Shown here piece by piece: positions 25,166 to 34,027 of a DNA stretch of 64,000 nucleotides. The first letter of the stretch is position 1; every line of letters starts with the position of its first letter. This DNA is from Branchiibius sp. NY16-3462-2 (GTDB lineage: Bacteria; Actinomycetota; Actinomycetes; Actinomycetales; Dermatophilaceae): assembly GCF_001594145.1 (NCBI RefSeq), contig NZ_LVCF01000034.1, positions 1 to 64,000 on the forward strand, in the 5' to 3' direction. The notes under the pieces are model-generated. The model ran no database searches, was not told the origin of the DNA, and worked only from the letters and a program-made list of their open reading frames with translations. A program made the position numbers and the translations under genes.

Positions 25166-26601
25166 GCACCGTCGACCTGCCCGATCCGACGTGGCCGCTG
25201 CGGGGTGACCATCCGTTCCCCGAATCCGCTGAACACGAACTAGGCAACGCTCAACTGCGACGCAACCTGCGGCACGCGACCCACACGATCCGGGACAAAC
25301 GGCTGCACGCGGTGGGCGAACTCGACGACTGGGAGCAGTTGCGAGAAGCCGGCGAAGCACTGAAACAGGATGTCCTGCAACGACTTCCGGAACTGTTGGA
25401 GGAGCTCGAGCGCAACGTCACCGCCAGGGGCGGCGTGGTGCACTGGGCGCGCGACGCGACCGAGGCCAATGACATCGTGACCGCGCTCATCAAAGCCACC
25501 GGCAGCGACGAGGTCGTCAAGGTCAAGTCGATGGCCACCCAGGAGATCGGTCTCAACGAGCACCTCGAAGCCGAGGGCATCACTCCCATCGAGACCGACC
25601 TGGCCGAGTTGATCGTGCAACTCGGTCACGACACCCCCAGCCACATCCTGGTGCCGGCGATCCACCGCAACCGCGATGAGATCCGCGACATCTTCCGGCG
25701 CGAAATGCCCGGAGCCCCAGCCGATCTGAGCAATGAGCCGGCCGACCTGGCGAACGCCTCCCGCAACTATCTGCGCCACAAGTTTCTCACCACCAAGGTC
25801 GCGATCAGTGGCGCCAACTTCGCCGTCGCCGACACCGGCACACTGGCCGTCGTCGAGTCCGAGGGCAACGGCCGGATGTGCCTGACCCTGCCCGAAACCC
25901 TGATCACCGTGATGGGCATCGAGAAGGTCATCCCGACGTTCACCGACTTCGAAGTCTTCATGCAACTGCTGCCGCGTAGCTCGACCGCCGAGCGGATGAA
26001 CCCCTACACCTCGATGTGGACCGGGGTCCACGAGGACGACGGACCGCAGGAGTTCCACCTGGTGCTGCTGGACAACGGCCGCTCCCGGGTTCTCGACGAC
26101 CCGGTCGGCCGCCCAGCGCTGCGCTGCATCCGGTGCAGCGCCTGCCTCAACGTGTGCCCGGTCTACGAACGCGTCGGTGGACACGCCTACGGCTCGGTGT
26201 ATCCCGGCCCGATCGGTGCGATCCTGACCCCGCAACTGACCGGGTTCACCGGACCCGACGACCCCAATGCGACTCTGCCGTATGCCAGTACGTTGTGCGG
26301 CGCGTGCTTCGACGCCTGCCCGGTGCGGATCGACATCCCGTCGATCCTCGTGCATCTGCGCGCCAAATCCGTTGCGGCGACACGGCATCCAGTCGAGCAG
26401 ACGGCGATGAAGGCGTTGAGTACGACGATGAGTTCCGGTTCGCGGTTCCGCCGGACAATCCGGTTGGTCCCGCTGGGCAGACTTGCCGGACACGGCCATC
26501 TCCTGGGTCACCTGCCGTTGCCCGGCGCCGCGTGGGCCAAGCACCGCGACCTGCCGAAGTTGCCGACGCGGTCCTTCCGGGACTGGTGGGCGAAACGATG
26601 A
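25162..26601 (+). CDS. lutB: Lactate utilisation iron-sulfur protein LutB
   Basis: A 479-residue protein. The N-terminal LUD domain (VKVKSMATQEIGLNEHLEAE, ISGANFAVADTGTLAVVESE) is followed by two 4Fe-4S clusters, CIRCSACLNVCPVY and CGACFDACPVRID. The C-terminus is a basic amphipathic tail (RFRRTIRLVPLGRL). The ATG overlaps the lutA stop; the longest frame starts inside lutA and is not likely. It passes electrons from lactate between LutA and LutC. Confidence 0.94.
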   Translation: MSTVDLPDPTWPLRGDHPFPESAEHELGNAQLRRNLRHATHTIRDKRLHAVGELDDWEQLREAGEALKQDVLQRLPELLEELERNVTARGGVVHWARDATEANDIVTALIKATGSDEVVKVKSMATQEIGLNEHLEAEGITPIETDLAELIVQLGHDTPSHILVPAIHRNRDEIRDIFRREMPGAPADLSNEPADLANASRNYLRHKFLTTKVAISGANFAVADTGTLAVVESEGNGRMCLTLPETLITVMGIEKVIPTFTDFEVFMQLLPRSSTAERMNPYTSMWTGVHEDDGPQEFHLVLLDNGRSRVLDDPVGRPALRCIRCSACLNVCPVYERVGGHAYGSVYPGPIGAILTPQLTGFTGPDDPNATLPYASTLCGACFDACPVRIDIPSILVHLRAKSVAATRHPVEQTAMKALSTTMSSGSRFRRTIRLVPLGRLAGHGHLLGHLPLPGAAWAKHRDLPKLPTRSFRDWWAKR

Positions 26602-27206
26602 GCGCCAAGGACGACATCCTCACGCGATTGCGGACCGCGCTGCAGGACGACCCACCGCCGGTCACCGTGCCCCGGGATTACGAGCGCGCGCCGCTGGACG
26701 GCACGGCCGACCTGGAGATGTTCGCCGAACGCGTCGCCGAGTACCGCGCGAACGTGCACCGCATCGACGAAGCCGGACTGTCCGACCTGGTCAAGGACCT
26801 GGTCGGCGACGGCTCAGTGGTGGTCCCCCATGACTTGCCGGACACGGTCACCGGAGCACTCGGCGTACGTCGGGATGGTCCTGGTGAGCGGCTCACGGTC
26901 GACGAACTCGACGCGACCGTGGTCACCGCCGCCCGCCTCGGCATCGCCCTGACCGGAACGATCGTCCTCGATGCCGGCCCCGGGCAGGGCCGACGGGCGC
27001 TCAGCCTGGTGCCGGACCACCACGTGTGCATCGTGCGCGAGGACCAGGTGGTCGACACCGTGCCCCAGGCGTTCGCCGCTCTGGACACCGTCGGGCCGCT
27101 CACCTTCATCAGTGGACCCAGCGCGACCAGCGACATCGAATTGAACCGGGTGGAGGGCGTCCACGGACCGCGCAGACTCGACGTGGTGCTGGTGGCGACC
27201 CGATAG
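26598..27206 (+). CDS. lutC: Lactate utilisation protein LutC
   Basis: A 202-residue LUD-domain protein. Landmarks are DELDATVVTAARLGIALTGT, VPDHHVCIVREDQVV and FISGPSATSDIELNRVEGVH, the conserved C-terminal signature. The ATG overlaps the lutB stop (ATGA). It completes the lutABC operon, which ends at a hairpin at 27264-27291. Confidence 0.94.
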   Translation: MSAKDDILTRLRTALQDDPPPVTVPRDYERAPLDGTADLEMFAERVAEYRANVHRIDEAGLSDLVKDLVGDGSVVVPHDLPDTVTGALGVRRDGPGERLTVDELDATVVTAARLGIALTGTIVLDAGPGQGRRALSLVPDHHVCIVREDQVVDTVPQAFAALDTVGPLTFISGPSATSDIELNRVEGVHGPRRLDVVLVATR

Positions 27207-27263
27207 GACGTATCCGTTGCCCGCCGGTAGTGCCACCCTGATGCGAGTGCCGGTGGGAAGGGC

Positions 27264-27291
27264 GGCACCGTGCTACCCCCGCACTGGTGCC
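27264..27291 (+). terminator. Hairpin terminator after lutC
   Basis: GGCACCGTGC (27264-27273) pairs with GCAC-T-GGTGCC (27281-27291), a ten-pair stem with one bulged T and a 7-nt C-rich loop, 58 bp after the lutC stop. There is no U-tract, as is common in GC-rich actinobacteria. Confidence 0.5.
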
Positions 27292-27335
27292 ATCGAGCCC
27301 GTCCCCTCCTTCGCTTTCCTGTTGTGCATTACTTA

Positions 27336-27347
27336 ATTGTGCACAAT
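27336..27347. promoter_or_regulatory. OhrR operator
   Basis: ATTGTGCACAAT is a perfect 12-bp palindrome ending 17 bp before the ohrR start and overlapping the expected -35/-10 interval. The half-site TTGTGCA recurs at 27322-27328. The location immediately upstream of an OhrR-type repressor and its peroxidase supports autoregulation. Confidence 0.7.
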
Positions 27348-27364
27348 GTGTTAGCCTGACGAAT

Positions 27365-27829
27365 GTGAGCACGAGCGTGGACGACGGGGTCGACCTGGAT
27401 GAGTTGCTGTGCTTCGCGATGTACAACGCATCGCGGGCGCTGACGGCTCGCTACCGGGAGTTATTGACGCCCCTCGGCATCACGTATCCGCAGTACCTCG
27501 TGCTGATGGCGCTGTGGAACCAATCGCCGCTGACCATCGGCGAACTCGGCCACCGGCTCTATCTGGACTCCGGGACGCTGTCACCGCTGTTGAAACGGTT
27601 GCAGACTCTGGGCCTGATCGACCGGGCTCGCAGTGCAGAAGACGAACGTGTCGTCCTGGTCAGCCTGACCCACGCCGGCCGCAACGTCCGGCAGCAGTTG
27701 GCTGAAGTGCCCGAAACCATCTGCGAGGCAACCGGTCTGAGCCGGGATGAAGTCGTCGATCTGCGGGACCGCATCGACGCCGTAGCCAGCCACGTGCGTG
27801 CCACCACCCGCCCCAACACCCATTCCTAG
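27365..27829 (+). CDS. ohrR: OhrR-type MarR family organic peroxide regulator
   Basis: A 154-residue MarR protein. The sensing cysteine lies in DELLCFAMYNASRALTARYR, followed by LGITYPQYLVLMALW, the winged helix (IGELGHRLYLDSGTLSPLLK) and the wing (RSAEDERVVLVSLTHAGR). Organic hydroperoxide oxidises the Cys and releases DNA. The GTG at 27365 is preceded by TAGCCT seven bases upstream and lacks a ribosome binding site, so a leaderless start is likely. It is eight bases upstream of the Ohr gene. Confidence 0.92.
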   Translation: MSTSVDDGVDLDELLCFAMYNASRALTARYRELLTPLGITYPQYLVLMALWNQSPLTIGELGHRLYLDSGTLSPLLKRLQTLGLIDRARSAEDERVVLVSLTHAGRNVRQQLAEVPETICEATGLSRDEVVDLRDRIDAVASHVRATTRPNTHS

Positions 27830-27837
27830 GAGACCTC

Positions 27838-28275
27838 ATGCCCACCCGTACCGCTCGCACCGACTGGACCGGAACCCTCGAAAAGGGTTCTGGCAAGGTC
27901 GAACTCAGCAGCTCCAAGCTCGACACGTTCGAGGTGTCGTTCCCCAAGCGCGCCGCTGACGACGCTGGTGGCGCCACCAGCCCCGAGGAGCTCATCGCTG
28001 CGGCGCACTCCTCCTGCTACGCGATGCAGTTGTCCGCCCTGATCGCCGAGGCCGGTGGCACCCCGCAGGCGCTGGACGTGCAGGCCGACGTCTCGCTCGG
28101 CCCGGACCCCGCCGGTGGCTTCCGCCTCAGCGGTATCAAGCTGACCGTCCGCGGTGAGGTCGAGGGCCTGGACGAGGACGGGTTCGCCAAGGCCGCCGCT
28201 GACGCTAAGGCTTCCTGCCCGGTCAGCAAGGCGCTCACCGGTGTCGAGATCACCCTGGACGCCGCGCTCGACTGA
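27838..28275 (+). CDS. OsmC/Ohr family peroxiredoxin
   Basis: A 145-residue OsmC-fold peroxidase. The two redox cysteines are in AAHSSCYAMQLSALI and DAKASCPVSKAL; the N-terminal basic WTGTLEKGSGKVEL strand is typical. It reduces organic hydroperoxides with lipoylated protein or thiols. AGGAG lies five bases before the ATG. The sequence is closer to OsmC than to classical Ohr, but adjacency to OhrR supports an organic peroxide role. Confidence 0.92.
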   Translation: MPTRTARTDWTGTLEKGSGKVELSSSKLDTFEVSFPKRAADDAGGATSPEELIAAAHSSCYAMQLSALIAEAGGTPQALDVQADVSLGPDPAGGFRLSGIKLTVRGEVEGLDEDGFAKAAADAKASCPVSKALTGVEITLDAALD

Positions 28276-28293
28276 GCCCGATCGACGTACGCC

Positions 28294-28323
28294 GAGGCGC
28301 CGGCCCACCTGGGTCGGCGCCTC
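28294..28323. terminator. Bidirectional hairpin between ohr and putA
   Basis: GAGGCGCCG (28294-28302) pairs with CGGCGCCTC (28315-28323), with extra CCCA/TGGG pairing inside. It lies between two convergent genes, 13-19 bp from each stop, and can serve both strands. Confidence 0.7.
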
Positions 28324-28336
28324 GTCGTTGTGCCCC

Positions 28337-31300
28337 TCAGAGCAGCCCGTCGGACAGGTGGTTCGGGGTGCCGAAGCGGTGTGCGGTGATGCTGACGGCC
28401 TGCTCGTGCAGGAACGGCAGCATCTCCACCCGACCGGCTGCGGTCACGGGCTGGTCGTAGACCGCGATGTCCGGACGACCACCAGTCGCCTCGCAGATCG
28501 CCGACGCCGAGCCGCCGATCAGCCGGATCCGCCGGCCGGGACCACCAGCAAGACCGCCCAGCCAGTCCTTGTCGGACTGCACCTGGACCGGGACCCCCGC
28601 TGCGCGCGCCGCGTCGATGACGGTGTCGGGAAGTGCTGTGGCACAGGACAATACGCCGCGAACACTGCCACCTTGCCACGCGGTGGTCGCGGCCGACAGC
28701 ACGCGCAGAACCGCATCGGGGTCCGCATCCGTACCAGCGCGGATGACCGTCGGCACCGGCCGGTAGCGGAAGACGTTGCGTTCCGCGGTCAGCCCGCTGA
28801 CGTCACGAGCCTGGCTGAACTCCTGCGACCACGCCTCGGCATCGGACGCCGCTCCCTCCGCCAGGTCGGTCGTCGGGTTCCAGCCGGTCAGACCGACCAG
28901 GTAGTTCGGTCCACCGGCCTTGGTGCCCGGGCCGACCGCTGACTTCTTCCAGCCGCCGAACGGCTGCCGTCGGACGATCGCACCGGTGATGTGCCGGTTG
29001 ACGTAGAGGTTGCCCGCCTGGACCCGGTCCAACCACAGGGACAACTCGTCGCGCTCCAGCGAGTGCAGCCCCGCGGTCAGGCCGTAATCGACGGCATTCT
29101 GCAGTTCGATTGCCTCCGTGAGGGTTTCGGCGGTCATGATCGACAGGACCGGCCCGAAGAACTCGGTCAGGTGCGAGGTGGACCCCGGTTTGACCCCCTT
29201 CTTCACACCCGGCGACCAGAGTTGGCCGGAGTCATCGAGTTGTCGCGGCTGCACCACCCACTCCTCGCCGTCGTCCAACGTGGTGAGCGCGCGCAGCAAC
29301 TTGCCGGACGCGGGCTCGATCAGCGGCCCCATCTGGGTGTTGGGGTCGCTGGGGTATCCGACGGTCAGCGACCGGACGGCGTCGACCAGTTGCTGGTTGA
29401 ACCGCCGCGACGTGGCCACCGACCCCACCAGGATGACCAGCGAGGCCGCCGAACACTTCTGGCCGGCGTGGCCGAAGGCCGAGGACACGACGTCCTTGAC
29501 CGCGAGATCGAGGTCGGCGCTCGGCGTGACGATGATCGCGTTCTTGCCGCTGGTCTCGGCGTGCAGGCGCAGGTCGGGGCGGAAGGACCGGAAGAGCTCG
29601 GCCGTCTCGTAGGCCCCGGTCAGGATCAGCTGGTCGACCCGTTCGTCGCTGACCAGCCTTGTGCCCAGGTCGTTTTCGGCGACGTGCACCAGGTGCAGCA
29701 CCTCGCGGGGCACGCCGGCGCGCCACAGCGCGTCGACCATCACCGAGCCGCAGCGTGCTGCTGACGGTGCCGGTTTGATGATGACGGCCGACCCGGCGGC
29801 CAGCGCCGCGAGCGTGGACCCGGCGGGGATGGCGACCGGGAAGTTCCACGGCGGGGTCACGACCGTCAGCGCGTACGCCGATCGGCTGGCTCCCTGGACC
29901 TCGTCCAGGTTCTCGGCGAGCTCGGCGTAGTAGTTCGCGAAGTCGACCGCTTCGGAGACCTCAGGGTCGCTCTGATCGATCGTCTTCCCGGCCTCGGCGC
30001 CCATGACCTCGATCAACTCAGCACGCGCGCGCTGCAACTCGACCGCCGCCTGCCGCAGGATCGCAGCCCGGTCGGCGCCGCTGCGCGCACCCCACTCCTG
30101 ACCGGCGGCCACCGCAGCCGCGATCGCACTGTCCAGCACCGCGGGGTCGGTGACCGTGTGCTCACGCACCAGGTCGGCGCCCACGTCGCTGGCCGCGATC
30201 CGCTGCTGGATCGCCCGGCCCCAGGACCGGTTGCCCGGCGTCGAGGGGTCGGTGTCCGGCACGTTGGCGAAGTCGGCCTGGGTCTCGATCACCTCGGTGC
30301 TGCGGTCCTGCACCCGGTTGGGGTCGGGCACCTGGGCGTCCAGGGCGTGCAGAGATGCCAGGAACCGCTGCCACTCGCGCTCGAACAAAGCTGAGTCGGA
30401 ATGCAATTCGAAGACGGCCGACATGAAGTTGTCCTGGCTGGCGCCCTCCTCCAGCCGGCGGATCAAGTAGGCGATCGCGACATCGAACTCCCCCGGATGC
30501 ACCACCGGGGTGTAGAGCAACAGGTTGCCGACCTCGCGGCGCACTGCCTCGGCCTGACTGGTCGCCATGCCGAGCAACATCTCGAACTCAATGCCGTCGC
30601 GCACCCCGCGCTGACCAGCCAGCAACCAGGCGAAGGCGACGTCGAAGAGGTTGTGTCCGGCGACTCCGACGCGGACATTCGCGATCCGCTCGGGTTGCAT
30701 CGCGTAGTTCAGCACCCGCTTGTAGTTGGTGTCGCTGTCCTGCTTGCTGCCCCACGTCGCCAGCGGCCAGCCGTGCAACGACGACTCCACCTGCTCCATC
30801 GGCAGGTTGGCGCCCTTGACCAGTCGCACCTTGATCGGCGCTCCCCCGCGGGCCCGCCGGGCCGCCGACCAGTCCTGCAACCGGATCATCGCCGACAAGG
30901 CGTCCGGCAGATAGGCCTGCAGCACGATCCCGGCCTCCAGCGACAAGAACTCGGGCCGGTCCAGGATCGCCGTGAAGACCGCGATGGTCAGATCCAGGTC
31001 GTGGTACTCCTCCATGTCCAGGTTGATGAACTTGGCCGGACTGCTCTGCGCCGCAAGCTGATACAGCGGCAGCAACTTGTCGACGACGTGCTCGACGGCC
31101 TCGTCGAACGCCCACTCCGGATGCGGCGCCACCGTCGAGGACACCTTGATCGAGACGTAGTCGACGTCGTCACGGCCGAGGAGTTTCAGCGTGCCCGCGA
31201 GCCGCCGGTCGGCCTCCTGCTCACCGAGGACCGCTTCGCCCAGCAGGTTCAGATTCAACCGGACGCCGTCGCGTCTGATCTTCGCGATGGCCTTACCCAG

Positions 31301-31693
31301 ACGGGCGTCACTGGCATCCACGATCAGGTGACCGACCATCTGACGCAGCGATCGGCGTACGACGGGGATGACGGCAGCGGGGGCGACCGACCCGGCGCGG
31401 GCGCCCAGCTTCACCGCGGAGCGCAGGTACCACGGCAGGAACCCGGGCACGTCGGCCGCGAGCGCCGCGAAGTTCTCCGCGGCTACGGCCGGATCCTCCG
31501 GTCGGATCACCCCGTCGACGAAGCCGACGGTGAAGGGCAGCCCGTCGGGGTCGCGCAGCACATCGGCCAGTTGCTGGGCCGAGCGGTCGGTCGGCAGAGC
31601 AGCGGCGGCCTCCAGCCAACGTTGCACCAGCGCCCGGGCCTGATCGGCGAGGGCATCCAGTTCTGCGGTGGTGGGCAGGACGATGTCGGTCAC
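28337..31693 (-). CDS. putA: Bifunctional proline dehydrogenase / 1-pyrroline-5-carboxylate dehydrogenase
   Basis: A 1118-residue PutA. The FAD-dependent proline dehydrogenase barrel (about residues 85-440) has INLDMEEYHDLDLTI, AYLPDALSAMIRLQDW and IKVRLVKGANLPME. The NAD-dependent aldehyde dehydrogenase domain (about 500-970) has VTPPWNFPVAIPAG, HAETSGKNAIIV and the catalytic Cys in GQKCSAASLVIL. No N-terminal ribbon-helix-helix is present, so it is not a repressor. Proline is oxidised to glutamate at the membrane. The GTG at 31693 is chosen for AAGGAG four bases upstream; the longer frame runs into corA. Confidence 0.95.
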   Translation of the reverse strand: MTDIVLPTTAELDALADQARALVQRWLEAAAALPTDRSAQQLADVLRDPDGLPFTVGFVDGVIRPEDPAVAAENFAALAADVPGFLPWYLRSAVKLGARAGSVAPAAVIPVVRRSLRQMVGHLIVDASDARLGKAIAKIRRDGVRLNLNLLGEAVLGEQEADRRLAGTLKLLGRDDVDYVSIKVSSTVAPHPEWAFDEAVEHVVDKLLPLYQLAAQSSPAKFINLDMEEYHDLDLTIAVFTAILDRPEFLSLEAGIVLQAYLPDALSAMIRLQDWSAARRARGGAPIKVRLVKGANLPMEQVESSLHGWPLATWGSKQDSDTNYKRVLNYAMQPERIANVRVGVAGHNLFDVAFAWLLAGQRGVRDGIEFEMLLGMATSQAEAVRREVGNLLLYTPVVHPGEFDVAIAYLIRRLEEGASQDNFMSAVFELHSDSALFEREWQRFLASLHALDAQVPDPNRVQDRSTEVIETQADFANVPDTDPSTPGNRSWGRAIQQRIAASDVGADLVREHTVTDPAVLDSAIAAAVAAGQEWGARSGADRAAILRQAAVELQRARAELIEVMGAEAGKTIDQSDPEVSEAVDFANYYAELAENLDEVQGASRSAYALTVVTPPWNFPVAIPAGSTLAALAAGSAVIIKPAPSAARCGSVMVDALWRAGVPREVLHLVHVAENDLGTRLVSDERVDQLILTGAYETAELFRSFRPDLRLHAETSGKNAIIVTPSADLDLAVKDVVSSAFGHAGQKCSAASLVILVGSVATSRRFNQQLVDAVRSLTVGYPSDPNTQMGPLIEPASGKLLRALTTLDDGEEWVVQPRQLDDSGQLWSPGVKKGVKPGSTSHLTEFFGPVLSIMTAETLTEAIELQNAVDYGLTAGLHSLERDELSLWLDRVQAGNLYVNRHITGAIVRRQPFGGWKKSAVGPGTKAGGPNYLVGLTGWNPTTDLAEGAASDAEAWSQEFSQARDVSGLTAERNVFRYRPVPTVIRAGTDADPDAVLRVLSAATTAWQGGSVRGVLSCATALPDTVIDAARAAGVPVQVQSDKDWLGGLAGGPGRRIRLIGGSASAICEATGGRPDIAVYDQPVTAAGRVEMLPFLHEQAVSITAHRFGTPNHLSDGLL

Positions 31694-31704
31694 GTGACTC
31701 CTTG

Positions 31705-32703
31705 TCAGATCCAGTCGCGGTGGCGCAGGAAGGCGTACAGGGCGATGCAGATGAGCACGATCGACACGGTGCTCATCCACAGCCCGAAGGTGTTGCTGAA
31801 TCCCGGGTAGGGAATGTTCTGTCCGAACCAGCCGGTGATGGCCGTGGGTACGGCGATCAGTGCCGCCCAGCCGGCCAGCTTCTTCATGACCGTGTTCAGG
31901 TTGAGGTCCTGCAACGACAGGTTCGTCTCGAACACGGAGGTGACCATGTCGCGCAGGGACTCGGTCCATTCGGCGGCGCGCAGCGAGTGGTCGTAGAGGT
32001 CCTGGTACCAGCCCTCCAGGTCGCGCGACATGTCCCGCGACAGGTGGCGCATCAGGCCGCCGATGATCTCGCGCATCGGGGTGATGATCCGCCGCAACCG
32101 CACCAGATCCTTGCGCCGGCCGAAGACCTGCCGCTGGAAGTCGCGGGTCGTGCGTCGCTCTTCGAAGAGCTGCCCCTCCAGACCCTCGAGCTCGTCGTCC
32201 ATCTGCTGGATGGTCTCGAACTGGTCGTCGACGATGACGTCGAGCAGGCCGTGGACCAGCGCCGGGACGCCTTCCTTGGCGACGTCGGGGTTGGCGTCCC
32301 AGGCCTTCTCCACCTTGCCCATGTCGAACCCCTGGCCCTGACGCACGGTCACCAGGAGCTTCTTGAACATGAACACCGAGACCCGGTGCAGCCGCAGCCG
32401 ACCGTTCTCCGGCGCCGAGGCGTCGCCGTCCAGATCGGTCGCGTAGGCCATCAGGAAGAGGTGGTCGGAGTGCCGGGTCAGCTTCGGTCGCTCGTACGGC
32501 GCCAGCGCATCCTCGATCGAGGTGGGGCTCAGGCGCACCCGGTGACTGAGCTCGACCAGGTCCTGCTCGCTGGGGTCGACCAGGTCGACCCAGGCCAGGC
32601 CATCGGGTGCGTCCAGCAGGTCGCCGATCTGCTGACGAGGTACGTCGTGCAGGGCCTCACCGCCGCGCCACCCCCGGACTGTGATCGGGCAGGTGATTTC
32701 CAC
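31705..32703 (-). CDS. corA: CorA family magnesium/divalent cation transporter
   Basis: A 332-residue protein with a large cytosolic N-terminal domain and two C-terminal membrane segments (WAALIAVPTAITGWFG and TVSIVLICIALYAFLRH). The pore loop reads FGQNIPYPG, the actinobacterial variant of the GMN motif. The long stalk helix (RDLEGWYQDLYDHSLRAAEW) is typical. The GTG at 32703 is preferred because CACAAT lies exactly six bases upstream (leaderless pattern); a TTG 12 codons upstream is the alternative. It is 11 bp upstream of putA on the same strand and may share its transcript. Confidence 0.88.
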   Translation of the reverse strand: MEITCPITVRGWRGGEALHDVPRQQIGDLLDAPDGLAWVDLVDPSEQDLVELSHRVRLSPTSIEDALAPYERPKLTRHSDHLFLMAYATDLDGDASAPENGRLRLHRVSVFMFKKLLVTVRQGQGFDMGKVEKAWDANPDVAKEGVPALVHGLLDVIVDDQFETIQQMDDELEGLEGQLFEERRTTRDFQRQVFGRRKDLVRLRRIITPMREIIGGLMRHLSRDMSRDLEGWYQDLYDHSLRAAEWTESLRDMVTSVFETNLSLQDLNLNTVMKKLAGWAALIAVPTAITGWFGQNIPYPGFSNTFGLWMSTVSIVLICIALYAFLRHRDWI

Positions 32704-32787
32704 CCGCCCATTGTGCGCTGCCAGCCTCCTCGCGCCCAATCCCCGGCGTGCTCAAGATGGTGACGGCGCGGGAGACAATGGTGGGCA

Positions 32788-33969
32788 ATGAGTGTCACCG
32801 TCGCCCCCACCTTGAATCGTCAGTCCTTTGCGGTCTACGCCCTCTTCCTGCTGAACGGAGCCGCCTTCGCCAGTTGGGCGTCCCGATTGCCCGACATCCG
32901 CAGCGCCCTGGGCCTGTCCCTGGCCCACCTCGGGCTGCTGTTGCTGGTGGCCTCGCTGGCGAGCGTCTGCACCTTGCCGCTGTCCGGTGCGGTGATCCGC
33001 CGACTCGGGCCGCGGCGTACCGAACGGGTCGGACTCGTCGTGGCCTGCCTGGGTCTGGTCGGCGCGGGCGCCGCCACGTCGATCAGTGGACGGGTCGCGT
33101 TGGTCGTACCGGCGATGGTGCTCATCGGCGTCGGTATCTCCCTGTGGGACGTGACGATGAACCTGCAGGGCGCGACGGTCGAGAAGAAACTCGGCTACTC
33201 GATCATGCCCCGCTACCACGCCGCATTCAGCGCTGGCACAGTGCTTTTCGCGCTCATCGGCGCTGCGATGACGGCGCTGCACGTGCCGGTCGGGGTGCAC
33301 CTGCTGATCACCTCCGCAGTGGTCTTCGCTATCGGCTGGACCTACTCGGCCCGCTTCGATGAGGAGTCCTCGGACGGCAGCGAAGAGCACGTGGCCAGTG
33401 CGCCGGCCCGCTCGGCCTGGCTCGAACCGCGCACCCTGGCCATCGGTGTCGTCGTCCTGATCGCGGCCTTCACCGAAGGCACCGCCAACGACTGGATCTC
33501 GATCGCGATGGTCGACGGGCACGGGGTGCCGCACTGGGCGGGCGTGCTCGGCTTCGCGCTCTTCCTGGGCTTCATGACGCTGGCCCGGATCTTCGGGACC
33601 CATCTGCTGGACCGGTTCGGCCGCGTGACGATGCTGCGGATCCTGTTCCTGATCGCCCTGGTCGGAAGTCTGATGGTGGTCTTCGGCAACGTCCCCATGG
33701 CCTACCTCGGCACCATGCTGTGGGGAATCGGCGCCGCCATGGGCTTCCCCGTCGGGATCAGTGCCGCGACCGACGATCCGGCGCGTGCCACCGCACGGTT
33801 GTCGGTGGTCACCACGATCGGCTACACCGCCTTCCTCGGCGGACCGCCGCTGCTGGGCCTGCTGGGTGAGCACGTCGGCATCCTGCACGCCCTGTTGGTG
33901 GTCGGGATCGCCGCGATCCTGGCGCTGCTGTGTGCACCGGCCACCGCGGAGCGCACCCCAACGTCCTGA
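32788..33969 (+). CDS. MFS transporter
   Basis: A 393-residue major facilitator with about 12 membrane segments. NGAAFASWASRLPDIRSALG opens the protein, as in the YbjJ-like group, and the loop between segments 2 and 3 is GAVIRRLGPRR. WDVTMNLQGATVEKKLGYSI and FTEGTANDWISI are further group landmarks. GACAAT eight bases before the ATG may act as a -10 box for a leaderless message. Substrate unknown. A strong terminator follows 15 bp after the stop. Confidence 0.85.
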   Translation: MSVTVAPTLNRQSFAVYALFLLNGAAFASWASRLPDIRSALGLSLAHLGLLLLVASLASVCTLPLSGAVIRRLGPRRTERVGLVVACLGLVGAGAATSISGRVALVVPAMVLIGVGISLWDVTMNLQGATVEKKLGYSIMPRYHAAFSAGTVLFALIGAAMTALHVPVGVHLLITSAVVFAIGWTYSARFDEESSDGSEEHVASAPARSAWLEPRTLAIGVVVLIAAFTEGTANDWISIAMVDGHGVPHWAGVLGFALFLGFMTLARIFGTHLLDRFGRVTMLRILFLIALVGSLMVVFGNVPMAYLGTMLWGIGAAMGFPVGISAATDDPARATARLSVVTTIGYTAFLGGPPLLGLLGEHVGILHALLVVGIAAILALLCAPATAERTPTS

Positions 33970-33984
33970 CCCCTCCCGGGCATG

Positions 33985-34016
33985 CGAAAGCCCCGCCGGT
34001 TCCGGCGGGGCTTTCG
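33985..34016. terminator. Strong bidirectional terminator
   Basis: CGAAAGCCCCGCCGG (33985-33999) and CCGGCGGGGCTTTCG (34002-34016) are perfect 15-bp complementary arms around TT. The hairpin sits between the MFS gene and the convergent NlpC/P60 gene and ends each stem in an AAAG/CTTT step, so it can work in both directions. Confidence 0.9.
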
Positions 34017-34027
34017 GGGGTACTGGC

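Noticed and set aside
28337..31693. PutA considered as a trifunctional protein that represses its own gene
   Set aside because: The N-terminus goes straight into the proline dehydrogenase region; the ribbon-helix-helix DNA-binding domain is missing.
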